Assembly: GCA_963759055.1 (NCBI GenBank)
Contig: CAVWYD010000032.1
Location: 62,001-126,000 of the forward strand
Direction: 5' to 3'
Source of the DNA: Thiosocius sp963759055
Lineage (GTDB): Bacteria; Pseudomonadota; Gammaproteobacteria; Chromatiales; Chromatiaceae
DNA: 64,000 bases
Part shown: positions 9,722-18,900 of the stretch, piece by piece
How the letters are laid out: each line of letters starts with the position of its first letter
Position numbering within the stretch: the stretch's first letter is position 1
Program-made: the position numbers and the translations under genes
The notes under the pieces: generated by a model
The model's input: the letters and a program-made list of their open reading frames with translations, nothing else
The model's database searches: none
What the model was told of the DNA's origin: nothing

Positions 9722-10507
9722 ATGACATATTGTGTCGGACTCAGTCTCCACGACGGTCTCGTCTTCGCCTCGGATTCGCGTACCAACGCGGGGGTGGACT
9801 ATGTGACCTCTTACAGCAAGATGCACGTGTTTGCGCCGTCGCCCGACCGCCTGTTCGTAATTCTCTCCGCCGGCAACCTGGCAACCACCCAGGAGGTCGT
9901 GAACCATATCCAGCGTGACCTCGATTACCCTTCCGGCGGACCCAACCTGGCGAATGTCCGTTACCTGTTCGAGGCCGCCGAGTATGTGGGCGCTATCAGC
10001 CTGGCGGTGCAGAAAGAGCATAGCCCGGCGCTGGCACAATCCGGTGTCAGTGGCGAGACGACCCTCCTCATTGGCGGCCAGATCGCCGGGCAGCCGCATG
10101 GGATGATGCTGATCTATCCGCAAGGCAACTACATCACCTCTTCGCCGGAGACGCCCTATTTGCAGATCGGTGAAAGCAAATACGGCAAACCGGCGCTCGA
10201 CCGTATCGTTCATCCCGGCCTGTCACTCAACCAGGGCGCACGCCTGGCGCTGGTCTCGCTGGATGCGACTACCCGCTCGAATATCACGGTGGGGCCACCG
10301 TTCGAGCTGGCGACCTATGAAAAAGACAGCCTGACGATCGGATGCCGCTGCCGCTTCGACGCCGACGACAAGTACCTGATCAGCGTGCGGGAAGCCTGGA
10401 ACAACGGTATCCAGGAAGCCTTCCTCAATCTGCCGAAGTTTTCCTGGGAAACTTCTGCAACCAGCCACGCCGCCACGCCGCAACCCACCGCCGTGCAGCG
10501 CACCTGA
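9722..10507 (+). CDS. Anbu proteasome-like peptidase
   Basis: Ntn-hydrolase of the proteasome beta fold, 261 residues, Anbu class (ancestral beta subunit). Removal of Met1 would expose Thr2 (MTYCVGL) as N-terminal nucleophile. Asp18 in FASDSRTNAG and Lys33 in YSKMHVF are the partner residues of the proteasomal Thr/Asp/Lys centre. No propeptide is present, as in other Anbu proteins. It is divergently transcribed from the alpha-E/ATP-grasp/transglutaminase operon, the known genomic company of Anbu. Physiological substrate is unknown. No clear ribosome-binding site was seen. Confidence 0.9.
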   Translation: MTYCVGLSLHDGLVFASDSRTNAGVDYVTSYSKMHVFAPSPDRLFVILSAGNLATTQEVVNHIQRDLDYPSGGPNLANVRYLFEAAEYVGAISLAVQKEHSPALAQSGVSGETTLLIGGQIAGQPHGMMLIYPQGNYITSSPETPYLQIGESKYGKPALDRIVHPGLSLNQGARLALVSLDATTRSNITVGPPFELATYEKDSLTIGCRCRFDADDKYLISVREAWNNGIQEAFLNLPKFSWETSATSHAATPQPTAVQRT

Positions 10508-10565
10508 GCCGCTCTGCCGCTTGCGGTAGAATTCCGGCAGTCACCCGTAGATTGCGAGCACCACG

Positions 10566-11852
10566 ATGAGCCATGCTGCCCAGATGCAGATTGATGACAT
10601 TTCCAGCTACATGCACGAACTGGGGCGCCGCGCGCGCAAGGCTTCGCGTGCCCTGGCCGCCGCCGACACCGCTGCCAAGGATGCCGCCCTGCACGCCATT
10701 GCGGATGAACTCGACCGGGTGCGCGATGAACTGATCGCCGAGAATCGCAAGGACCTGGAGGCAGGGGCCGCCAAAGGCCTCGACGCTGCATTGCTGGATC
10801 GGCTGGAACTCAATCAGGCGCGCATCGACGGCATGATCGAGGGACTGCGGCAGATAGCCGCGCTACCCGACCCGATCGGCGAGATATTCGATATGCGGTT
10901 TCGGCCAAGCGGCATCCAGGTCGGGCGTATGCGCGTACCGCTGGGCGTCGTCGGCATCATCTACGAGTCACGTCCCAACGTGACCGCGGACGCCGCCGCG
11001 CTGTGCCTCAAGTCCGGCAACGCCACCGTGCTGCGCGGCGGCTCCGAGGCCTTTCATTCGAATCAGGCGATTGCAGCCTGCATCCGTCGCGGTCTGGAGG
11101 CCGCCGGTCTGCCGTCAGACGCTGTCCAGGTGATCGCCACGACCGACCGTGCTGCGGTCGGCGACATGATTACCATGCCCGAGTATATCGACGTCATCAT
11201 TCCGCGTGGTGGCAAGGGCCTGATCGAGCGCATCAGCAACGACGCCCGCGTCCCGGTCATCAAACATCTGCACGGCATCTGCCATGTCTACGTGGATGAC
11301 GAAGCGGACCCGCAAAAGGCGTTTGACGTTGCCCTCAACGCCAAGACCCAGCGCTACGGCACCTGCAACACCATGGAGACCCTGCTGGTCAATGAGACCA
11401 TCGCCGGCGATTTTCTGCCCGGTCTGGCAGCGGCCTACATAGAAAAAGGCGTTGAGCTGCGTGGTTGCGAGCGGACCTGTGAAATCCTGGGTGACCGCTG
11501 CATCGCTGCCAACGAGGCCGACTGGGACGAGGAATATCTGGCCGCCATCCTGTCGATCCGGGTGGTGGCAGATATCGACGTCGCCATGGATCACATCGCC
11601 CAACATGGCTCGATGCATACGGAGAGCATCGTCAGCGAGAACTTCAGCAAGGCGCGGCGCTTCCTGCGCGAGGTCGATGCGAGCTCGGTGATGGTCAATG
11701 CCTCGACCCGGTTTGCCGACGGCTTCGAGTACGGCCTTGGCGCCGAGATCGGCATCTCGACCGACAAATTTCATGCCCGTGGCCCGGTTGGCCTGGAAGG
11801 GCTGACCTCGGTGAAATTTATCGTGTTCGGTGATGGACACATTCGGGAATAA
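10566..11852 (+). CDS. proA: Glutamate-5-semialdehyde dehydrogenase (gamma-glutamyl phosphate reductase)
   Basis: Second step of proline synthesis: NADPH reduction of gamma-glutamyl phosphate. The 428-residue product is full length. It carries the aldehyde-dehydrogenase-like nucleotide-binding region and the catalytic-Cys segment QRYGTCNTMETLL, with GLGAEIGISTDKFHARGPVGLEGLT near the C-terminus. No proB partner is in the window. Its last 20 bases overlap the annotated start of nadD. Confidence 0.97.
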   Translation: MSHAAQMQIDDISSYMHELGRRARKASRALAAADTAAKDAALHAIADELDRVRDELIAENRKDLEAGAAKGLDAALLDRLELNQARIDGMIEGLRQIAALPDPIGEIFDMRFRPSGIQVGRMRVPLGVVGIIYESRPNVTADAAALCLKSGNATVLRGGSEAFHSNQAIAACIRRGLEAAGLPSDAVQVIATTDRAAVGDMITMPEYIDVIIPRGGKGLIERISNDARVPVIKHLHGICHVYVDDEADPQKAFDVALNAKTQRYGTCNTMETLLVNETIAGDFLPGLAAAYIEKGVELRGCERTCEILGDRCIAANEADWDEEYLAAILSIRVVADIDVAMDHIAQHGSMHTESIVSENFSKARRFLREVDASSVMVNASTRFADGFEYGLGAEIGISTDKFHARGPVGLEGLTSVKFIVFGDGHIRE

Positions 11853-12558
11853 GGGCCGAGGGCCGAGGACCGAGGACCGAGGAAAGGAAAAAACCGAGTC
11901 CCTCGAACCTCGGACCTCGAGCCTCGAACCTACCAAACACGCCATCGGCGTGTTTGGAGGCACCTTCGACCCGGTCCACAACGGCCACCTGCGGATCGCC
12001 CTCGATGCGCGAGAGGCCCTCGGCCTCGACGAAATCCGTCTGATTCCGCTCGCTCAGGCGGTTCACCGCGAACAGCCGGTAGCCCCGGCGGCACTTCGAC
12101 TCGAGATGCTCCAGGCCGCCATTGCCGGACGGCCCGGGCTGGTCGCCGACGACCGCGAACTGCGGCGTTCGGGCCCGTCGTACAGCATCGATACGCTCCA
12201 CTCTCTGCGCAGCGACTTCCCGGACAGTTCACTGTGCCTGCTGCTTGGCGATGACGCATTCAGCGGTTTTGCAGCATGGCGCGACCCGCAGGGAATCCTG
12301 GACATCGCCAACATAGCCGTGCTGCAAAGACCCGGCCGGCAGCTGTCGCGTGCGCCGGCCCTCGAAGAGATATTTCGCAAACACCGGGCCAGCCGGCTAG
12401 ATCCGGCCCAAACCGGCCAGATCCTTTTCTGTCCCGTGACTCAGCTCGATATAGCGTCGAGTGATATCCGCAGGCGCGTCGCCAACGGTCGCAGCGTGGA
12501 TTACCTGCTGCCTTCGTCGGTGGTCGACCTGATTCGACAGCATGGCCTGTACCGATAA
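11833..12558 (+). CDS. nadD: Nicotinate-nucleotide adenylyltransferase with repeat-encoded N-terminal extension
   Basis: Converts nicotinate mononucleotide and ATP to deamido-NAD. The core starts at about residue 38 with IGVFGGTFDPVHNGHL (the GxFDPxHxGH nucleotidyltransferase motif) and ends with SSDIRRR and the usual C-terminal helix. The only in-frame ATG/GTG before the core is at 11830-11835, inside proA. The first ~37 residues are therefore encoded by a heptamer repeat element and are charged and low-complexity. An alternative GTG at residue 41 would remove the first beta strand. No strong ribosome-binding site supports either start. Enzyme identity is secure; the start is not. Confidence 0.9.
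   Translation: MDTFGNKGRGPRTEDRGKEKTESLEPRTSSLEPTKHAIGVFGGTFDPVHNGHLRIALDAREALGLDEIRLIPLAQAVHREQPVAPAALRLEMLQAAIAGRPGLVADDRELRRSGPSYSIDTLHSLRSDFPDSSLCLLLGDDAFSGFAAWRDPQGILDIANIAVLQRPGRQLSRAPALEEIFRKHRASRLDPAQTGQILFCPVTQLDIASSDIRRRVANGRSVDYLLPSSVVDLIRQHGLYR
11853..11930. repeat. Heptamer repeat element, inverted arrangement, inside nadD
   Basis: Four 7-bp units of GG(G/A)CCGA at 11853-11880 face four units of CCTCG(A/G)(A/G) at 11901-11928 around an A-rich centre. The two arms can pair imperfectly (about 16 of 19 positions) into a hairpin. Related heptamers occur at 13203, 28087 and 33911. This copy keeps the nadD frame open. Confidence 0.75.
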
Positions 12559-12716
12559 TCTGCAGATAGCGCCATTTCGCCAGATTTAGGATCAAAATGC
12601 TGCGATTTTGCGGCCGTTCTGCGCATATGTTCCCGTCGCCCCGCAAACCGCCGGTTAGGGCGGGTGGCCGCAGATGGTTTATGATCCAACCCCAGTGGCA
12701 CTTTTCGGACCCGGGC

Positions 12717-13082
12717 ATGCAGGTAGAAGAATTACGCGATCTCGTCATCACCACACTCGAAGACATGAAGGCCTTTGATATCGTGACCCTCGATGTCCGC
12801 GGCAAGACAAGCATCACGGATTTCTTCGTGATCGCCACCGGCAGCTCCGACCGGCACGTCAAATCCACCGCCGAATCCGTGGCTTTTCAAGCCAAGCAGG
12901 CAGGTCAGACACCGATCGGTACCGAGGGCTTGCAGGAAGGTGAATGGGCACTGATCGATCTCAACGGTGTCGTGGTGCACGTCATGCAGGCAAAGGTCCG
13001 CGATTTCTACCAGCTCGAACGGCTGTGGAGTATCGACCCCAAGGCGGCCGAACAATTGACAAAGGAACGCGGTTCCTCTTGA
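12717..13082 (+). CDS. rsfS: Ribosome silencing factor RsfS
   Basis: Binds ribosomal protein uL14 and blocks subunit joining during starvation. The start is placed at the ATG at 12717 (MQVEELRDLVITTLEDMKA), which gives 121 residues and matches the family start; an in-frame extension to 12597 has no family similarity. Diagnostic segments are VRGKTSITDFFVIATGSSDRHVKS and WALIDLNGVVVHVM followed by FYQLERLW. It sits between nadD and rlmH, as in most gammaproteobacteria. Confidence 0.95.
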   Translation: MQVEELRDLVITTLEDMKAFDIVTLDVRGKTSITDFFVIATGSSDRHVKSTAESVAFQAKQAGQTPIGTEGLQEGEWALIDLNGVVVHVMQAKVRDFYQLERLWSIDPKAAEQLTKERGSS

Positions 13083-13096
13083 CCGTTGTTACGTCC

Positions 13097-13240
13097 ACCG
13101 AGTTGGGAACGCAGAGGGCGCGAAAAGTGCAGAGCTCGCGGAGCATGAACAATCAAATTATGTTAACCGCGCCTGGGAGTTGTTCCGGCACCTGCGGCAA
13201 ATCCTCGGCCCTCTGGCCCTCGGCCCTCGGCCCCGACCCC
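13097..13240. repeat. Repeat element with heptamer tail upstream of rlmH
   Basis: The left end (13097-13114, ACCGAGTTGGGAACGCAG) matches the reverse complement of 28241-28258 at 17 of 18 bases. The right end (13203-13240) holds degenerate 7-bp units of the CTCGGCC type. The two copies thus look like one dispersed element in opposite orientations. It fills nearly all the 175-base gap between rsfS and rlmH. Confidence 0.6.
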
Positions 13241-13257
13241 GGCCGGATCAGCCCGCG

Positions 13258-13729
13258 ATGAACATCCACCTGATCGCCGTCGGCGAGAAGATGCCGCGCT
13301 GGGTGCAGGACGGCTACAGTGAGTACGCCAAGCGACTTCCGACTGAGTGCACCCTGCGCCTGATCGAGGTCCCCGCCGGCAAACGCGGCAAAAACGCCGA
13401 CGTTGCACGCACTCATCCGCGACGAATCTGAACGCATGATGGCCGCCATCCCGAAGGGTGCCGCCGTGGTGGCATTGGAGGTCGGTGGCAAAAGCTGGTC
13501 GACCAAACAGCTGGCGCAAAATCTCGACGACTGGATGAGTAGCGGCCGGGATCTGGCACTTCTGGTTGGCGGGCCCGACGGTCTGGGCGTGGCGGCCAGG
13601 AAGGCGGCTGATCAGCTCTGGTCGCTTTCGCCGCTTACCCTGCCGCACCCGCTGGTGAGGGTCGTGCTGGCAGAACAGCTCTACCGAGCCTGGAGCATTC
13701 TGCGGAATCACCCTTATCACCGCGCCTGA
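13258..13729 (+). CDS. rlmH: 23S rRNA pseudouridine-1915 N3-methyltransferase, apparent frameshift
   Basis: SPOUT-family methyltransferase acting on 70S ribosomes. The N-terminal 51 residues (MNIHLIAVGEKMPRWVQ to KRGKNADVAR) are in one frame. The rest (LIRDESERMM, LVGGPDGL, LSPLTLPHPLVRVVLAEQLYRAWSI) is in the next. Removing one base near 13411 joins them into a 156-residue protein that aligns with the family with no gap (E. coli has 155). The C-terminal knot and SAM loop are otherwise perfect, so the extra base is either a sequencing error or a very recent mutation. Confidence 0.9.
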
Positions 13730-13848
13730 TTGACCTTTCGGACCCGGATTTCCACTATGTTTGCGAATATATCAACCCGACCACCCGATATGTCGGATTC
13801 AGCTGCCATGTGGCTGGGTTAAAAAGGACCACAAGGGCTACTGCCGGC

Positions 13849-14421
13849 ATGATTATCCTCGCCTCCCAATCTCCCCGTCGCGCCGAACTGCTCGCCCAGA
13901 TGGGCGTCGATTTCCGTGTGCAGCCGGCACAGGTCGACGAGACCGTGCACGCCGATGAGCGCGCCGCCGACTACGTCGAGCGGGTCGCAATCGCCAAGGC
14001 CCAGACGGTACATGCAGCTTATCCGGATCTACCTGTTCTGGGTTCGGATACCGCCGTGGTGCTCGATCAGAAAATCCTCGGCAAGCCTCACGGCCGCGAT
14101 GATGCCATTCGAATGCTCCTGTCCCTGTCGGGCCGTCCACACGAGGTCCTGACCGGAGTCGCGGTCGCGACCAGCGAGGCGACCCGCTATCGGCTCAATG
14201 TCAGCCGGGTATTTTTTCGGGACATCAGTGAGCAGGAAGCTGCTGCCTACTGGACCACCGGAGAGCCCGCGGACAAGGCGGGTGCTTATGCCGTACAGGG
14301 GCTCGCCGCTGCATTTATCGAACGCATCGAGGGCAGTTATTCCGGGATCATGGGACTACCTTTGTTTGAGGCCATGCAACTGCTCGGCGAGATCGGGGTG
14401 ACCGCCCGCCTGCCGGTGTAA
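13849..14421 (+). CDS. maf: Maf nucleoside-triphosphate pyrophosphatase, YhdE type
   Basis: House-cleaning pyrophosphatase that hydrolyses dTTP/UTP and modified nucleotides. The start is the ATG at 13849 (MIILASQSPRRAELLAQMG), the family N-terminus; a longer frame from 13810 is unlikely. Core motifs are SQSPRR, GSDTAVVLD and LGKPHG. The tail segment KAGAYAVQGLAAAFIERIEGSYS is the signature of the dTTP/UTP subgroup. It precedes rng by 9 bases; the maf-rng pair is widely conserved. Confidence 0.95.
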   Translation: MIILASQSPRRAELLAQMGVDFRVQPAQVDETVHADERAADYVERVAIAKAQTVHAAYPDLPVLGSDTAVVLDQKILGKPHGRDDAIRMLLSLSGRPHEVLTGVAVATSEATRYRLNVSRVFFRDISEQEAAAYWTTGEPADKAGAYAVQGLAAAFIERIEGSYSGIMGLPLFEAMQLLGEIGVTARLPV

Positions 14422-14430
14422 GATGCCGCA

Positions 14431-15879
14431 ATGAGTGAAGAGATCCTGATCAACGTCACGCCCCCCGAGGTCCGTGTTGCCGTCGTCGAAAACGGCGTTG
14501 TTCAGGAAGTGATCATCGAGCGCACCGCCAAACGCGGCCTGGTCGGAAACATCTACAAAGGCAAGGTCTGTCGCGTGCTGCCGGGGATGCAGGCGGCCTT
14601 CGTCGATGCCGGCCTGGAACGCGCTGCATTTCTGCACGCCTCCGATATCCATGCACAGGAAGGCGAACGCTCCAGCCAGATCACCGACCTGGTGCGTGAA
14701 GGCGGCGAGGTGATCGTACAGGTGGTCAAAGACCCGCTCGGCACCAAGGGTGCGAGGCTGACCACCAATATCTCGATCCCGTCGCGTTTCATGGTTTTCA
14801 TGCCCAACGTAAGCAATGTGGGCGTCTCGCAGAAGATTGAAGATGAAAACGAGCGCGCACGCCTGCGCGATGCACTTAACCAGTATGCAGAGGCGAACGA
14901 TATCCATGCGGGGTTCATTGCCCGAACCGCCGCCGACGGCGTATCCGAAGAGGCGCTGCACAATGACATGCGCTTTCTGGCACGCCTTTGGAGCTCGATC
15001 CATGAGCGTGCCGCCGCACCGGGCAAACAGCTGATCCACGAGGACCTCCCGCTGGCGCTGCGCGCGCTGCGCGATCTGATCAACCCGGAGGTCGAGAAGG
15101 TGCGGATCGACTCGCGCTCGACCTGGGAAAAGGCACAGCAGTTCGCGACAAAGTACATGCCTGAGCAGCGCTCCGCGATCGAGTATTACCCGGGCAAAAG
15201 GCCTATCTTCGACCTTTACGGGGTTGAAGATGAGATCCAGAAGGCCCTGGCGCGCAAGGTCGATCTGAAATCAGGTGGCCACCTGGTGATAGATCAGACC
15301 GAGGCCATGACCACGATCGACGTCAACACGGGCGCCTTCGTCGGCCACCGAAACCTCGAAGAGACCATCTTCAAGACCAATCTCGAGGCCGCCCAGGCGA
15401 TCTGCCGCCAACTGCGTCTGCGCAACCTCGGCGGCATCATCATCATCGATTTCATCGATATGACCGACGAGGATCACAAGCGCCAGGTCATCCGCGCCCT
15501 CGAACGCTGCCTGGCACATGACAATGCCAAGACCCATATCTCGGAGGTTTCGACGCTGGGCCTGGTGGAGATGACACGCAAGCGCACTCGCGAATCACTG
15601 GAACATGTGCTGTGCGAAGCTTGTCCAAGCTGTGGCGGACGCGGCATGCTCAAGACAGCCGAAACCACCTGCTTTGATATCTTTCGCGACATCCTGCGTG
15701 AGTGGCGTCAGTTCGATGTCGAGCAACTCCTGGTGCTTGCCTCGCAGGAGGTGGTCGACCTCCTGCTGGACGAAGAGTCCCAGAACCTGGCCGAACTGGA
15801 GCAGTTCATCGGTCGGCCGATCAAACTGCAGGCCGAAGAGCTGTATAGCCAGGAACAATACGACGTGGTGCTGATTTAA
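14431..15879 (+). CDS. rng: Ribonuclease G
   Basis: Endoribonuclease of the RNase E/G family that matures the 16S rRNA 5' end and degrades mRNA. At 482 residues it matches the short RNase G form without the long RNase E C-terminal scaffold. The S1 domain (GNIYKGKVCRVLPGMQAAFVD) lies at about 35-105. The metal-binding aspartates are in TTIDVNTGAFVG and GGIIIIDFIDM. The Zn-link motif CPSCGGRG is near residue 407. Confidence 0.97.
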   Translation: MSEEILINVTPPEVRVAVVENGVVQEVIIERTAKRGLVGNIYKGKVCRVLPGMQAAFVDAGLERAAFLHASDIHAQEGERSSQITDLVREGGEVIVQVVKDPLGTKGARLTTNISIPSRFMVFMPNVSNVGVSQKIEDENERARLRDALNQYAEANDIHAGFIARTAADGVSEEALHNDMRFLARLWSSIHERAAAPGKQLIHEDLPLALRALRDLINPEVEKVRIDSRSTWEKAQQFATKYMPEQRSAIEYYPGKRPIFDLYGVEDEIQKALARKVDLKSGGHLVIDQTEAMTTIDVNTGAFVGHRNLEETIFKTNLEAAQAICRQLRLRNLGGIIIIDFIDMTDEDHKRQVIRALERCLAHDNAKTHISEVSTLGLVEMTRKRTRESLEHVLCEACPSCGGRGMLKTAETTCFDIFRDILREWRQFDVEQLLVLASQEVVDLLLDEESQNLAELEQFIGRPIKLQAEELYSQEQYDVVLI

Positions 15880-15913
15880 CCTCGCGGGGCGTGGATCGCG
15901 CCAGGGAACTGCA

Positions 15914-18900
15914 TTGCGCATTCTAAAAAATCTGCTGATTACGCTGGTAATCCTGTGGGGGCTTCTGGCCCTCATGGTGCGCTCTGCCACGCCGCTCATC
16001 GCAGATTACCGCGAGGAACTGGCGGGCCTGCTTTCCGACCAGCTTGGCACCGCGGTCACCATCGAAAGGCTCAAAGCGCGGTGGTACGGGATTGCGCCGC
16101 TGCTTGAATTGCACGGGGTCACCGTCGGGGAGGCCACACAGGCCCTCGCGATAGACCGGGTGTCGCTCGATCTGGCCCTCGGCGAACTGCTTGCGGGGTC
16201 ACCTCTGGACGCCCTGCGCCTTACGGTCGATGGCATGCAACTGACCGTGGTACGGGAGGCCACGGGGCAACTTCACCTAGAGGGTGTGGGCCTGATCCGG
16301 CAGGATGCCGACCGGCCCGACAAGGTACCCCCGCTGCCGAGCGCACTTCGCCTGCTCAACACCCGCGTGGTGTGGATAGATCGCAAGGCGGGAAAGCCCC
16401 CCTACAAGATCGACAACATCGATATTGTGCTCAACCGCGACAATACGCGGCTTGATCTGCGCGCCAGGCTGGAGACCACGTCGGGCAAAGCGGACCTTTC
16501 TGCACATCTCGACGGCTTTCTGACTACCCGGGACTGGGGCGGCGAGACCTATCTGAGGGTCGACAATCTCGATGTCGCAAACCTGATCGCCCATTACCTG
16601 CCAAACCACTACGGCCTGCACGGTCTGCAAGTCGATATCGAGTCATGGGGCAACTGGCACAATGCCGCCCTGGTCCAGACTCAGGGCAGTTTCGAACTGC
16701 GGGATCTTCGTCTAAAGCCCAAAACCGAATTGGCCGTGCCCTTAAACCTTCCGCGAGCCAGCGCAAACTTCACCATGCAGCGCGGGCACGATGAGCTGCG
16801 GATCGGGCTCGAGGACCTGATTCTTGCATTCAGGGGCCACAACTGGCCCTTTGGCGACCTTGCCATCGGGTTGTCAAACCCTCCCGACGGTGGCCGCAGG
16901 ATCAGGGCCGCTGCGGACTATCTGCGGATCGACGACGTCGCCAGAATTCTCCAGGTGCGACTGCCCTGGCACGACCTCAGAGCGCCGCTGGAGCAACTAC
17001 AGCCGCGCGGGGAGATCCGTGACCTAAGGCTGCTGGTCGATATGGACGCAGAACACACCGAGTGGCGCGCGCTGGGTGATTTTTCCGGGGTCGGCACCTC
17101 ATCGTGGGGCGATGTGCCCGGTATCGCGAACTTGAGCGGCAGCCTGCATGGGCAGCAGAACCATCTTGTACTGCAGCTCGACAGCCGCGACGCCATCGTG
17201 CGCTTCGAGGAACTGTTCCGCGACCCGCTGGAACTGGTAGAACTCCAGGGACGCATGGATATCCTGCGCGATGGCGACCACTGGCAGGTGTTGAGCGACC
17301 GTCTGGTCGCCAACACCCCGCATATCGACACCCGTACCCGACTGGCCCTCGAACAACGCCCGGAGCAGCCGCTGTTTCTCGACCTGCAGACGGATTTCAG
17401 TGACGGCGATGCGGCCTACGCCCTGCGCTACTATCCGACCGCCATCATGGGCGCCGAGGTGGTGGGCTGGCTGGATACCTCGATAAAGTCCGGGCGGGTC
17501 CCCGGTGGTACCACGCTGGTCTATGGCTCGCTCGGTGACTTCCCCTACGAGACCCCGAGCAGTGGAACCTTTCAGGTGGTTTTCGACACCCGGGATCTCG
17601 AGCTCCACTATTTCGACGGCTGGCCAAAGCTCGAGCACCTTGACGCACGCGTCAAGTTCCACGGCAACCGACTGGATATCGATGTGGAGAAAGCCGCCGT
17701 CTACGACAGCCAGATAATCGATACCAGGGCCCGGATCGATTCGCTGACGCCCGCAAGCCCGCTCCGTGTTCAGGGCAAGGTGGCCGGCCCCTTGAGCAAT
17801 ATTCTGCGCTTGCTGCAGGAAGACGCCCTGCGCGACGACTTCGGCGACATAGTCGCCCCTCTTCGCGCCAAGGGCAACGCCGACCTGGTGCTCGGGTTTG
17901 AGATACCCATGTCCGAGCAAGACGCATACAAGCTGGGGGGCCAGCTCCTGTTCGACGGTTCAGAGCTCTCGGTGCCCGACCGGAGCTTCGCAATGAGCGA
18001 TATCCGGGGAACCTTAAACTTCGATCTCGATGGCTTGTCCGCAAAGGGGATCAAAGCGCGATCGCTCGGTGCACCGGTCTTGGTCGATGTCTCACCCCTG
18101 GACAATGGGGGCACACGGGTGCGCGCACGCGGCAGGCTGAAGCTCGAGGATATCAGCCACCAGGTCCCGTCTGTCCCGTTGCAGGTCATAAGTGGCGCCT
18201 CCGATTTTGTCATCGATATGGATGTCCCTCCGACCAGCGCGCCCAAAGGAAGCCCTGGCGTGCTGTCGGTAAACAGCGACCTCAAGGGGATTCGGATCGC
18301 TCTGCCGGCCCCGTTCGGCAAGACCGCCGACGAGGCCCGGCCACTGGCAGTCCGGCTGCCCATCAGCGGACAACCGGCCCCCGGCGATCTTTCATACGCC
18401 GATCAGGTGAATGCAAGATTCAATAGCACCGGGGACAGCGTCGATATCGTCCTGGGCGGCGGCGAGGCCAGGCTGGCACCCAACCCCGGCATCCGGATCG
18501 GCGGGCAGCTTGGCAAAGTGGATCTGTTGGAGTGGAGCGAAGCCCTCAAGCCGCTGGCCGTCGAGAACACGGGCAGCCCTGGATCTGTGAACCTCGATCT
18601 GAAAGTCGAACAACTGGGGGCCGAACAGGTCTTCATTGCCGACCTGCAACTGCGCGCAAGCCTCGCAGACGGTCTCTGGCAAGGAGTCATAGACGCCCCC
18701 AACCTGGCCGGAAAATTCGTCGCCGCGCAAGAACTCACACAGGCACCCATCCAGGTGGACCTGCAGCGCCTGAGCCTGAAACTGCCACTCGGCGACCATG
18801 ATCTCCCGATGTCGCCCCTGCCCAACCCGGACAGCGGACCGGACCCCTCGACACTGCCCGGGCTGATGCTGAATATCGCCGACCTGCGGGTCAACGAAGC

